From NCBI GenBank assembly GCA_036971615.1, contig JAYKKR010000025.1, forward strand, positions 496,001-560,000: a stretch of DNA of 64,000 nt, in the 5' to 3' direction. Below, in pieces: positions 1-11,299 of this stretch (the stretch's first letter is position 1; every line of letters starts with the position of its first letter). This stretch comes from Amyloporia xantha. Its lineage: Eukaryota > Basidiomycota > Agaricomycetes > Polyporales > Adustoporiaceae. The translations under genes were made by a program, and so were the position numbers. Below the pieces are notes generated by a model. That model had not been told where the DNA came from, did no database searches, and was given only the letters and a program-made list of their open reading frames with translations.

Positions 1-960
1 CCCCAAACTCTAAAAGGCAGTCATTTGACGTGATATCATGTCAATGGTGCGGCGCCTGCTACATATCATGTTACACTTGTCCTGTGCATCACGGTCTCAA
101 GAAACTCATAAGTATGTTGAGGTAAGCATCTATAATTAGGAGCGCGCCTGGTCTCAATCAGCACCCACAGTAACCGAGCGCCGAGCTATGGCATCAACGC
201 AGACCAGTAGCAAAGGTATATGCTTAAGATCGAAACCAAAGAAGCCCATCAACGCTGCGTTTGGCCACATGCGTGCTAGAGTCAGGCGGTGCCGCCACTA
301 GCGGGGTAGCGCTACATATTTGTAGTCCCCGAGCGCCTGCAGAAGTTCGGCGCTCTACTTTGCGAACATTATGGAGACTGGTGAGGGAATGTAGAGCACG
401 ATGCACCATGGGTTGATTGCGCGAACATTGTCAGGCGATCATAAACTTGATACAAATGTGTTAGAACAGATTATGAGTCATCATGAAAATGGGGCTCACA
501 GCGAAGCAGCTGATTCATTAGCGGGCGCTGTGCGCCGGAGGGAACTGCAGCCAAGTCTTCCAGGATGAGCCCGCTGTGATCGGTCGTTATGCCTATACAG
601 ATGCATCATTGGCATTGTCCTCTTCAATGCGAAATACCCCATCAAGCGAGGGCCAAATGGATCGACCTGCCGAAAAAAGTGAATTTCGTTATTCATTCCT
701 GGAAATACCTTGCAAAATGAAATCCGATTTCAAACAGGCAATGAATCAGCGCCGCTCTGTGCAGATAGATCATATCCGGCTGTTTCTGTCCAGGAGCTAT
801 AGCCCCTGATCGACCGCGGTGATAAGTTGGATCAACGATGATTTTCAGTACACAGAATGAGACATTGCGACAAGAGTTACCCATTACAACAAGTGAACCA
901 GTCTCATATAGAGTAGACAACGATTTCTATACCCTTTAGATGTTCAGTCTCCCAAATGAC
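1..960. other. No gene recognised
   Basis: Only short uninformative reading frames are present on both strands. I see no conserved motif, no repeat and no RNA gene. The stretch lies downstream of the first SurE-like gene, which reads leftwards and stops at 981. Confidence 0.5.
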
Positions 961-980
961 TGTCCCTGAAACTGCGGCTG

Positions 981-2199
981 TCAATTAGGCAAGCAGCTCA
1001 AAGGAAGATCGCTGAGCCGCATCAAGACCTCAGCCTGAAGCGTCGAGCCCACGTCCAACTTAGTCTCCGCATCCAGAACCGTTACGCTCGCGTAGCACCC
1101 ACTCGTGCCCACAACAGTGCTCTCTGACGGCAGCGTTGTGCTGCCACACAGCTCCACGTCCGTCGCAAATATGTTGTCCAGGTTCCGCGAGAGAACCCAT
1201 TTGAAGTCCGACTGCGCAGGGCAGTCGTCGATGGACGGGTAGTTGACCGACAGGAAGACGCCCGAGGGAAGAATAGGAGTGAGACCCGCGTCGGTGATGA
1301 TTTTCACGAAATACGTGGTCAGTGAAGCGTAGATGTATGAGGAGAGGGTGGACGTTGCGCTCGGCGTGCTTTGCAGAGTAGTGTAGGATACTTGCGAACC
1401 ACTGTCGCCGGCAAACGCCGCAGATGGAATTCCCAGCCTCGCAGCTTCGGCTGCCGCTCCGCTGTTCGACGACATTGTGCTCGTCAGTGACCAAACACAG
1501 TTAGGGTGAGAACAGCTATACATAGTACCGGAGAATTGAACTACGAGTCCCAGGTTCGCTGTACATAATTTCGTCAGCTTCGAAGTCCAAGTCACACTGG
1601 CGAGGTCATGCTACATACTCCCGATATTTGGGCCGCTGACAACGAAGTCCGGTGCAGTCGCGTCAAAGAATTGGGGTGCCAACGTCTTAACGCCATAGCT
1701 TGCGGCATCAGCACTGCTCTCCGAGATTGGCTCAATGAACTAGAACAACTTCGTATTCATGTGAGTATGACGTACGGAAAGGCATTCACATAGTTGAAGC
1801 GGGCTGGGAAATTGGTACGTCAATGTGGGAAGTTTGAAATCCTCCACGAACTCACGTTCACTGGCATTGTAGCCCTCTGCGGGAGAGCCGACGGGGCACG
1901 AATCATATTCGCAAGGTACAATAAGCGGGATGGGCACCGCGCTCAATGAGCCAGTGCCGGACATGTTCTCAGCGGGCGACGACAAGACGACCTCCGCACA
2001 ATGTCAGAATAAGTGAAAACCCTGAAAGTCATTGTATAGGAACACACCTCAAAACCAGCGTCATCCAACGCTTCGAATTGGGCGCGTATTTGCGCTACAG
2101 CCCAGCCATCGTCGTTGGTAAGCACCAGATTTTGCCCAAAAGCAGCAAGGATGCTAGACAAGACGAGCGTAACAACGTATATACACTGAGAGCATACAT
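981..2199 (-). CDS. SurE-like secreted phosphatase (copy 1), start codon out of frame
   Basis: SurE-family proteins are metal-dependent nucleotidases or acid phosphatases; fungal versions are usually secreted. Six exons can be placed by comparison with the two other copies here: about 2199-2048, 1991-1856, 1803-1776, 1716-1619, 1558-1522 and 1461-981. The metal-site motifs are present: LTNDDGW in exon 1, SSPAEN in exon 2 and VSGPNIG in exon 4. Exon lengths of 136, 28 and 37 nt equal those of copies 2 and 3. The odd point is the 5' end: the frame that encodes the hydrophobic leader and NDDG has no ATG. The ATG at 2199 opens a leader-like peptide in another frame, so a small indel between 2160 and 2199 is likely. 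It is either a young pseudogene or a sequence error. Family call secure; functionality unsure. Confidence 0.75.
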
Positions 2200-2209
2200 G
2201 ACTTAAATA

Positions 2210-3040
2210 GAGTAAGGAGCGACGAGGAACGAGTGAAGGAGAGGCGCAAGAGGTTAAAGCACAAGAACAGTGGTCGACTATTCAAGCCATCGACCGATTT
2301 GGATGGGGAATTTAAAGCTTCAAGACATCTTCGAACCCCCTCGCTCGCGTGGATCGAGCATATGGAGCATGGTCGAGGATGCGTCCGAAGAAGTGGCTTC
2401 ACGAAATTCGATCTCAGCGACCGTTACGCATTTATCACTCCGCGCACCCCTCGCATGGTCGCGGTGAATCTGCCACAAGGACTGAGGACTCGCAGAGTGT
2501 GCTCATAGCTGTTACCGTCCTCCCTCCCCCTATAAGGTCACAATCTTAGAGTCTGCCTACGGGAGACAAGCTCATAGCATGGCTTACGACAGACTTGAAT
2601 TCGACGACTGATCATCTTCGATAACCTGCACCGCACTGAAGCAGAGGAGACGCGTGATGTCGATAATATGTCCGATTGGACTTTGCCACTTATCTGCTCG
2701 TATCCTGCGAATATTGCACCCGCTTAGATCATAGCTAGCGCTGACAGCGCTGTAGAGGGCGCCTCCGACTTCGCAAAGGTTTCTGCAGCTCGTACTCAGT
2801 GCTAAGAGAGAATAACATGGCAGGGAATTGCCCTTGGTGCCTCGAGGCCTTGTCGCGGCAATGTCAACACGTGAAGGAATCGATCGATCACATTCAGAAA
2901 CGTTGTACTGCTCCAATAGCTAAGACCGACTGAAAGTATCGATATCTGCAAACCATATAGGAACATTGGGCTCAGAACGCTTTACGTGACATCATAGCAA
3001 AATCGATTGGCCAAATTTTACCTCCCAGAAGCGTTACAAA
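2210..3040. other. Intergenic, no gene recognised
   Basis: This is the spacer between SurE-like copies 1 and 2. Overlapping short frames at 2233-2549 and 2584-2916 show no conserved motif and no exon pattern, so I treat them as chance. The part next to 2210 should hold the promoter of copy 1, which reads leftwards. Confidence 0.45.
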
Positions 3041-3049
3041 CGATAGGAC

Positions 3050-4261
3050 CTAGGAGCTCGGAAGACAGCTGAACGGCAGCCCAATCAACCTGGTGTACAC
3101 CTCGGCCTGCGTAACAGCATCGACATCGGTCTTGGTCTCCGCGCTGATGACCGAGACGCTAGAGTAGCAGCCGGCAGCGGCAACCACGTCGCTCTCTGCC
3201 GGAAGCGCCGTGCTGCCACACGTCCAGATATCCTCCTCTCCCGTGTTCGCCAAATTCCTCGAGAAGACCCACTTGTAATCGGCGGGGTTCATGCAGTCCT
3301 CAATTGAGGGGTAGTTCACGGTCACGATGACATCGGCAGGGAGAAGGGGAATGCCGGGGAAATCTGTCGCGAGTAAGACCTGCGCGTAGTGGACGGTGAG
3401 AGCTGCGTAGATCCACGACGATTCCGAAGACGAGGCAGTGGGGTCGGTCTCGAGAGTGGTGTAGGACACCTGAGCACCAGTGTCACCGGAGAATGCGGTG
3501 GCTGGGATGCCTTCTTTCGCCGCCTCACAAGCAGCCCCACTGAAGACCAAATAAATCAGACCCCAGATAAAGGATAATCGCAAGGAGGTACGAACACCGT
3601 GCCCGAGATCAAAACAACGGTTCCCAGGTTATCTAAATGAGCACGGCAACTGTAGTGAGATATTGTGACGTCGGAGAGAGAAACAGACGCGCACTTCCAA
3701 TGTTAGGCCCGCTGATCACGAAATCAGGCTTGGCACCGAAGAACTTCGGTGAAAGGGTCTGGATGCCGTATTCAACCGCGTCGACGCTACCAGGCCCCGG
3801 CAAGTCAGACGATATATCCAGAAAGATGTGAACAAACGCACGGGTATGCATTCACGTAGTTGAGGCGAGCTAAAGCCATATTGCTTAGCAGTCAGAATGA
3901 CCAATATTTCGGAAGAAACTGACGGTTGCTGGGATCATCACCTTCCGGCAGCGCACCGACCGGGCAAGTGTCATATTCACAAGGCTCGGTGAGTGTCGTC
4001 GGGGTTGCAGTCGTTGACCCAGTTCCAGACATGTTTTCTGCAGGACATGATAGAACAACCTGGCATGCGACATAATTAGCAAGCGCATGCTAACTGACAG
4101 TGAAGAATTACATTGAAGCCCGCATCGGTCAACTCATCGTACTGAGCACGAATCATGGCATCAGCCCAGCCATCGTCATTGGTAAGAACGAGATTCTTCG
4201 CCGAGCTAGAAGCAATACTGGCAAACGCCAGAACAATCCATAGGAATCCGGAGGTAAGCAT
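3050..4261 (-). CDS. SurE-like secreted phosphatase (copy 2)
   Basis: This is a complete member of the SurE nucleotidase/acid phosphatase family, predicted at about 310 residues. The ATG at 4261 begins a clear signal peptide (hydrophobic stretch GFLWIVLAFASIASS) followed directly by NLVLTNDDGW, which carries the two metal-binding aspartates. Exons are 4261-4112, 4059-3924, 3869-3842, 3786-3695, 3632-3596 and 3539-3050, all with GT-AG borders and consistent phase. Further family motifs are SCPAEN at the start of exon 2, the SGPNIG loop at the end of exon 4 and IPATAFSGDTG in exon 6. Cysteines in the C-terminal part (DCMN, WTCGST, AGCYSS, FSCLP) recur in the other copies and suggest disulphides in a secreted protein. 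The copy lies in the same orientation as copy 1 with about 0.85 kb between them, which fits tandem duplication. Substrate cannot be told from sequence. Confidence 0.88.
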
Positions 4262-4371
4262 CGTTACAGGGTGTGAGACCAGCTGGAGGAGACTGCTCGT
4301 CGGATCCGATGAATGCCAAGGTCGAGATATTTCTAACCTGGTACTCACCATTCTCAGCACCTCAAGCCCCC

Positions 4372-4381
4372 GTTTATAAAC
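4372..4381 (-). promoter_or_regulatory. TATA box of SurE-like copy 2
   Basis: On the minus strand this reads GTTTATAAAC, about 110 bp upstream of the ATG at 4261. Copy 3 has a comparable TATATAAA upstream of its start. Confidence 0.5.
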
Positions 4382-4399
4382 TCGCTGAGAGCTTCGAAC

Positions 4400-6020
4400 G
4401 CACGTTCGTCCTTGAATCAAAACTCGGGCCATCATTGGTCGCTATTTATTGGTAAATAGCCTGGTGATTGGAAGTGCGGCAGAGGATATGAGGATGCCGG
4501 CCTAGATGCATCCCGAGACCTCCGTGGCCAACGTTCTTCTCATTAGAAGATGTTGACAGAAGTTTGCATGTGTACCGTGCCAGGGGGAGACAGCGAAGAA
4601 CGACACGAGCTGCCTCGAGTCGCTCAAATCACCGAGCGTGGGTTTTGAGATATCAAATGCTCAGTCCCCATCAGCTCCTTGTCGTCAGTACTACTGCCAA
4701 GCTGAACTCGAAGTCAGGCCCGGTGCAGGAACTCTAATAACAGGAATGGCGATAGTGAGGACGGTATCGAATGAAAATAAGTTTGCTTGAAGAAAAGAGC
4801 GGTTCTATGTAATCACTGCAGTAAGTGGCCATGGCACGTTTCAAATTTCAATCAAAGGTGTGGAGCACGTTAATAAGCGCCCATTATGTCTCACAGATAA
4901 CCCCTTGTGCCTGGAAGTGAGAGGGCCGTCTCTTGACCTTTGCTTGACCTTGACCAACTCACGTTCATCCGTGACTCAGGCCTTGCTCATTCCTTTCGTG
5001 AGCTTGAATCTGCACTAGACGGCTAGATATACTGCGGTAATGTTCCTGTAAACGTGGTACGTTCTGCAATCGCTCGGCAGTCGCTGGCATGGAATTTATA
5101 CAGCCCGGACACTCGGACTACTGGGTCGCTGCGATGTGCACCTCTCCTCGAGCTCACCGGAGTTTCAGCAGTCTCCAATGCGCTGATCAGCATCCTCGAT
5201 CTATGGAGGTATGTCTTCATTGATGCCCTGATCCGCTGATATCCTTTTTGGCATATTGGCAGCTGGCAGCTCATCGTAGCTTCTCCGTCTGCGATCCTAC
5301 GAACAGCAGATTGCATCAGTCTTTGTGTGCAGGATCTGCCTCAACAAGGTGTTGACAGTGACATCGCTGGCTGATCCGCGGTCGCACATTGCGGAAGGGA
5401 TTCTTTGACGGGACCTTGCTCGGCATGTACCTGCTTTGATATCAACCAGATTCTAATAAAAGCTTCTTTCAAATGGTCTTTCCTCTGGATAGACATGCAT
5501 GCCTGGCCATTCAGTCCATCATGCAGTGACAGTCTGTCTCCTGGAACGAGAGTTACTGAGATCGACCCCACTATCCTGCTGCCCTCGATGCAGTTACCAT
5601 TAGTGCGGTCTCAATATGAACTAGCACTATCTACGCAGTGGTACTGTGCGATGACAATGTCCTGCCTGTAGATTAGAACGGCATTGGGTGCTACGTTTCG
5701 CCGGCAGCATCATTTCTGCTGTCTCAGCCTGTCCGACGCGTATTCTGCGAAGGGTGACTGTAGAAGTTCAAGTGGTATGAACATTACCGGTTTCCTTCAC
5801 TTATCGTGTAAATCGTGAGTGGTGCATATCAGCCAGTAACCTCACAAGGATAGCGTATGTGAAGGAGTTCAATTTGAGTACAGACTACCGCTGCCGCGTA
5901 CTTACTCGAATTTAGACGCCAGTGTCGGGGATGCCTATTTTGTATGACTAGCGCCGGTCCTCCTAGAGCGCCAAGTGTTTTGGGTTTGCTTTCTATAACC
6001 ACCTCTGCCTATACCGTGAG
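4400..6020. other. Intergenic, no gene recognised
   Basis: A 1.6-kb stretch with only short, unconvincing frames. No repeat, RNA or motif stands out. It separates the SurE-like pair from the pseudouridine synthase gene and should contain the upstream regions of both. Confidence 0.45.
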
Positions 6021-6086
6021 CTGGGTCGGTATATGCCCGGTGGTTTCAGCTACCGTCTCCTACGATCAGGCCATTCATTACGACTC

Positions 6087-7611
6087 ATGTCTCCCTCATC
6101 TCTCGATTACGCCCATCTGACACGCGAAGACTTAATAGCACGTTTGTCCCAGCTGGAGTCGCGTTCAATAGAAACTAAAGCAAAGGACCCCCCTCGGAAA
6201 CAAAAGGAGTTCAATTTCTCTGCACATCCTCGACGCAAGATTGCGCTGAAGTTCACCTACGATGGATCGCATTACTCCGGTATGGAATATCAGAAGACCC
6301 CGACAAGCCTGCCGACGGTTGAAGGAGTGCTCTTCGACGCACTCGCACATACCCGCCTTGTCGATCCGGCATCTGGGTTTGAAGGATGTGGATGGGAGAA
6401 GTGTGGGCGGACAGACAGAGGGGTGAGTGCAGCCGGTCAGGTCGTTAGCTTCCGGATCAGGAGTGCACTGGGACATACCGAAAGAAACACCATCATCGCT
6501 ACAGAAGCAGGATCTGGAAGTGGAGGGCAGCGAACCAGTAGAGACCGAAGAGGAACATGTCAACGTGTCCGACGAGGGGTCAGGTCTCGAAAGTGATTTA
6601 GGTCTCATGGGTGGCTGGGACGAATCTCCAACAAATGCTGCCCGCCCTCCACCCCCGAAAGCAGCTTCTGAACTGCGATATGTCCCGTGGCTCAATAATG
6701 TCCTTCCCCCGACGATTCGCGTCATAGCTTGGTCTCCTGTTGCGTCTGACTTCTCTGCACGCTTCTCATGCCGCTATCGGCACTATAAATATTTCTTTAA
6801 CCCTCGTGGGCTCGATATTGCTGCAATGCAAGATGCTGCTGTGCGACTTGTCGGGGAGCACGACTTCCGCAACTTGTGCAAGCTCGATGCTTCGAAGCAG
6901 CTGACGATCTTCACGCGGAGGATCCTCTCAGCAGACATTAACCCCGTGCATGGGGAGGGCGACCTTCATGTACTCGATCTGAAAGGAACGGCATTTCTGT
7001 ACAATCAGGTGCGCCACATTATGGCTGTACTCTTTCTCGTCGGCACGGGACTCGAACGCCCCTCTGTAATTGACGCGTTGCTGAACGTCGACCCGGAGCG
7101 TCCATATCCACCCGCGAAGGCGGGAGAGCCTACACCGCCCGTGATCCTCAGCAAGCCGGAATACCAGATGGCCGATCCACTGCCCCTGATGCTGTGGGAG
7201 TGCGGATATGACTCGAGCGCTCTTTCCTGGCGCACGGACGAGGACCCGGAGGGCTCTGACGCAGACAATGTCCTCAGCCACCGCGAACTCTCGAATAACC
7301 TCTACCACGTTGTGCAGTCCTTCTACGAGCGATCCAGTATTCAGACTGCACTAGACGCTCATTTCCTCCGCGCGGTCGCCGTACACCATTGCCCTCCACC
7401 TCAGTATTTCCCGATCGGTCATCCGGATGCTCAGCCTGTTCCGCGGGGGAGTGTTTTGAGCATTCCCTTGGGCGCGGGAACGTTCCGGCGCGGCGCGAAG
7501 TACGTGCCGCTAGTGGAGAGACCAAGAGCCGACCTCGTAGAGGTTGCCAATGAAAGGTGGAGACTAGGCAAGGGCGCGCGGCAGTTGGAACGAAGGGCGC
7601 TTGCAGCGTAG
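6087..7611 (+). CDS. PUS3: tRNA pseudouridine synthase, PUS3/DEG1 type
   Basis: This is a TruA-family enzyme; the eukaryotic PUS3/DEG1 branch makes pseudouridine at positions 38/39 of the tRNA anticodon arm. The chosen ATG at 6087 gives the N-terminus MSPSSLDYAHLTREDLIARL typical of the branch; an in-frame ATG at 6033 exists but adds an unconserved leader. Visible motifs are KFTYDGSHYSG, the catalytic loop GRTDRGVSAAGQV with its aspartate, VLPPTIRVIAWSP, FSCRYRHYKYFF, HDFRNLCK and FLYNQVRHIM. The N-terminal half and the rest lie in different frames, switching between about 6462 and 6525 in a variable acidic linker. A 58-nt intron at 6463-6520 (GTGCAC to GGAAG) restores the frame, but its donor is weak, so an indel is the alternative. 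Total length of roughly 485 residues suits the family. Confidence 0.88.
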
Positions 7612-7941
7612 GGTGATGGCGAAGAGTAGATGCGTCCTGCCATCGCCCCAGTCGCATCGTCGAAGATATACACCAAACGGACAGTCCTTGAAACGGAGCA
7701 TCAGGGCGCGTATATTGGGCGGACAGCACGGTTATCCTTCCACCACAAATTGGCAGACATATCTGGGGAATATGAAGCCAATGCACAAAAGTATGGTCCC
7801 GTGTGACTGCGATATAATCGTGTACATACATAAATTACCACTTTGTCGACCATCCTACGCTGGGCGCAGCGGAAGGCCCAAACAAATTACCCAGTATTTT
7901 ACGCATTGTGTGCAATGTTATACCCCCAGCTGCGATGCTTA

Positions 7942-9495
7942 CTAGCAAGGCACTGACCATCCCTCCCACTCAACTTTGCCTTCCTGAATATCCAGGATCC
8001 GCTCGTACAGCGCCAGGGTGACGGGACCCCGTCCGCCCTCGTGCTCCGGTAAGACGATGTCTTTGCCATCGTAGGCGATTCGTCCTACGCCATTGACAAT
8101 GACAGCGGTGCCGGTGGTGAAGGCCTCGAGCAATCGGCCCTCAGCATGCCACCGTGCAAGGTCAGTCATGGTAATGGTGTCTTCACGTGCGTACAGGCGA
8201 AGGGTGCTGGGAAGGTGGGGAAGGATGGTTCGTGATGGGTGGGCAGCCGCGAGAGCAAGGCAGGAGTCGCGGGTGATCCCTGGAAGAATCGTGCCGTCCA
8301 GAGATGGCGTGATGACGTCCAAGTCTGTTCAGAGCTTAATCAGACACTGATAAAGGAAGGGGCACACGGCGATAGCACATACCTCCGTCGTCGCGCTTCA
8401 CGACGGCGAAGAAGTTCATCGCACCCGCCTCGCACACTTTCTCGCCGAGCAGCCAGAGCACCTGGTTGTACCCCTGCTGTTCGGCAATCTGCTGTGGCTT
8501 CAGCGTCGGAGCGTAGTTCAACGCGAGCTTGTAGCCGCCTGTGCCGCCCGGCCACGCGCGGACGGTCTCGCCTAATGCGAGCAGCGAGAGCTGGCGGGCG
8601 CTCGAGCGGAAATAAGGTCCCGTTGGTGAGCAGATGACGTAGAGCAAAGGCACTATCGGATGCGGTAACGCCGAGGCCTGGTCAAGCGCAGCGGACGTTG
8701 TTAGCTAAGACAACATATGAGGAAGGAGGCGGGCTTACTCGCTCGTGTGCCAATGATAGTGGGGCGGATGTAGAGACTGTGCCCAGGTATCGTGGGTATC
8801 CACCTCGATTCGATAGCTACCAGCTGCTTGATCATCGTGAGCAAAGCACTGGTATCGAAAGGCTAAGAAGACGTAAGCTACATCATACCAACAGAAATCG
8901 CAGTGAGCTTACTGGAAGAGCCACACGATCTGCAGACCGCGTCAATCGCGCCATGTTGAGGTCGGGACGGAACAGTCGTGGCATGCCATCGGGACTATAG
9001 TATGCCTGGAGTGATATTATTGTAGCCTCTGCAGAACATCATAGGAGGGAGAGGGGTGTCTACCTTCATGCCTTCGAATACATTTGTGCTGTATTGGAAG
9101 CAGGAGCTGGCAGGATCGAGACAGAGAGGTCCGTAAGGCTTGATTTCTGGAGTTGACCAGCCGATGGAGGGATCATAGCTCACAACCAGCATATGATCCG
9201 ACATCGTCTGGAATAGAGCTCTTTAGCATAGTATATTGAGAAGTATCATCCGTGGAAATTTTAGAGGTGTGGGGACTTACCTGGCCAAACTTCAGCGTCT
9301 CTGGAGGAGGGATAGGTTTGTGCGATTCTGTCAAGGTGATCTTGAGCTTTGAGGCCTATCATTCCATTTACGATTACACTCGATTCAAGAACATAGTGCA
9401 AGGGTACACACATCCAGGTCTGCAAGACCGACTGAGGCTTTGCCTTGAGCAGAATCGGTCACTGTAGCGTCATGACGTTCGGGGGCAATGGCCAT
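7942..9495 (-). CDS. Branched-chain amino acid aminotransferase, with one apparent frameshift
   Basis: This is a fold-type IV PLP enzyme (BCAT, yeast BAT1/BAT2 family) that interconverts leucine, isoleucine and valine with their 2-keto acids. Seven exons fit: 9495-9412, 9355-9281, 9207-9064, 9005-8913, 8862-8739, 8677-8383 and 8324-7942, giving about 400 residues. Motifs seen are SSCFQYSTNVFEGMK, RLFRPDLNMARL, SLGVTASDSA, CSPTGPYF, the PLP-lysine region GGTGGYKLALNYAP, CEAGAMNFF and LDVITPSLDGTILPG. The first ATG lies in an N-terminus without an obvious mitochondrial presequence, so a cytosolic enzyme is possible. In exon 6 the conserved SLGVTASDSA and the following LLYVIC lie in different frames: one extra base in the A-run at 8646-8648 explains it, and exon length fits only when one base is ignored. 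Otherwise the gene is fully conserved, so a sequencing error is as likely as a true mutation. Confidence 0.88.
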
Positions 9496-9767
9496 GTCTT
9501 TTTGCAGTGGGGACGAGAAAACAGACTAGCGTATTGTGGAAGAGAGAGGAACTGTGGAGGTTCATTTTGAATACGAGTCACTTCTTTATGTACCACGGTG
9601 GGCTTCGGAAAAGGCACAGTGACCTTGGTGGAAAATTATTTTAGTGTGCAAGTTTATCTTATCTAATCTCTATAGGCTTGGACGTCATGATAACCGTTTA
9701 AGTTCGCCTTTCCAACTTGCTCAACTTCCACTGCTAACGTCCAGACTGAATATACCACTAACACACC

Positions 9768-11268
9768 ATGTCTCATATTCCGTCTAATGCGAGCGAACCA
9801 TCAAATGCAGGAGCAACAACGCTGTCTCCTGAAGCGCGTAAGTGCCATTATCTGTACACTTTCGTACTGCGCGACCAACTCCGAGGTCGGACGATCAGCC
9901 AAATTGAAGACGACGGATCTCCCGGAAGTGGGTGATGAAGATCCGCCGTCATATACGATTACGGACGACAACGGTAAGCACTATGCGTGTATCTTTCAGA
10001 GGTTGACATTCAAGGGCGTTGCTCAGAATGACTGACATTGACGCCACGCCATCTCGCCTTGTAGAGCTCGCTTCGTTGACGCCGCTTCAGACCTACGAGA
10101 TGAATCAGGTGAGATATGATGTCGTTCTCATCGAATAGTGTCCATAACCCCCTTGCTCCATGTATAGAGCCTGCTTGACGAAGCAACTCCGGACAGGCCA
10201 CTTATTTCGCCGCTCATGCCTATGGCGTCGCTGCGTACAGAGTACGAGGCTGGCTCCCCAGTGTTTGTCAAGCAGATTGACTGGTTGAAGGAACATGGGT
10301 ACATCGGGATTCGACGTGCCAGAGGAGACGGTGTGTCTGGTTTCGTGCACGCCACACTACCGCTGACGTCGAACTTTTCGCGCAGGTGACTGCTTCTATC
10401 GCTGTATGTCTTTTTCATGACGTTCGATTCACAACGTGACCATAAATATCTGCAGCTTTTGCATTTGCATATATCGAGAGAATCCTCTTGGCGTCAGACA
10501 CTATATTAGCCGTCACACGCGCCATTTCCGCGCTGGAAGCTTCCCAACCTCTCCTCGAAGTGGTCGGTTTCCAGCGGCTTGTTTACGAAGACTTTTATGA
10601 TTGCTTGGTCTCTGTCATTAATAAGATCGTCACACCGGAAGGAGACGGACAGGTGTTGACGCCTGCCACACTCCTCGAGGCATTCAATTCTCCTGAAGGT
10701 GGGCTGCAATTTACCATTTCAAATATTCAGGAGCTGACGGCGATGGATCCTTTAGTGTCTAATTCGATCGTCGTCTATTTGCGCCTCCTCACATCTGCTC
10801 AGATCCGCGCCGACTCCGACTCCTACGCAGCCTTTCTCTTCCACCCCGAGATTGGTGAGCAGATGGAAGTTCGCGACTTCTGCGAAAGCTTCGTAGAAGC
10901 GGTCGGGAAAGAAGCAGGTATGGTATCTCCCTTTGTGACCCTATCATATAGGAAAGTGGAATGTTCAATGTCCTTGGCACAGATCACGTACAAATTACTG
11001 CGCTCTCGCGTGCACTGAAGGTCAACATCAGTGTTGCATATCTAGATGGTCGTGTGTATGGCTCGGAGGAAGGCAAGGTCGATTTTGTCGAGTTTCAGAA
11101 CACAGATGAGCCTGGGGTCGACCCGGTGATTCTCCTTTATAGGTACGTTGATTTTGTGTGACCTTCGTTTTCCAATGCCTCCTATCAATGATTTGTCTTC
11201 TAACGTCGATTTACAGACCTGGTCACTATGATGTCCTCGACCGCCGGAGTCAAGAGCCATTAGAGTGA
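9768..11268 (+). CDS. Otubain-type ubiquitin thioesterase (deubiquitinase)
   Basis: Otubains are OTU-fold cysteine proteases that remove ubiquitin, in animals mainly K48 chains. Nine exons can be joined in phase: 9768-9837, 9899-9973, 10065-10108, 10168-10330, 10386-10403, 10456-10698, 10756-10917, 10983-11142 and 11217-11268, for 328 residues. The ATG at 9768 is preceded by CACACC. Motifs in order are RPLISPLMPMASLRTEYE, SPVFVKQIDWL, the catalytic loop RGDGDCFYRS holding the nucleophilic cysteine, SNSIVVYLRLLTSAQIRAD, and YRPGHYDVL holding the catalytic histidine just before the stop. Exon 5 is only 18 nt yet encodes the whole GDCFYR core. The first exon boundary (acceptor at 9898) is the least certain. 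The start lies 273 bp from the start of the divergent aminotransferase gene, so the two probably share a promoter region. Confidence 0.9.
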
Positions 11269-11299
11269 CGGCAGACGCGTCCATTAGGTCCATTAGGGA

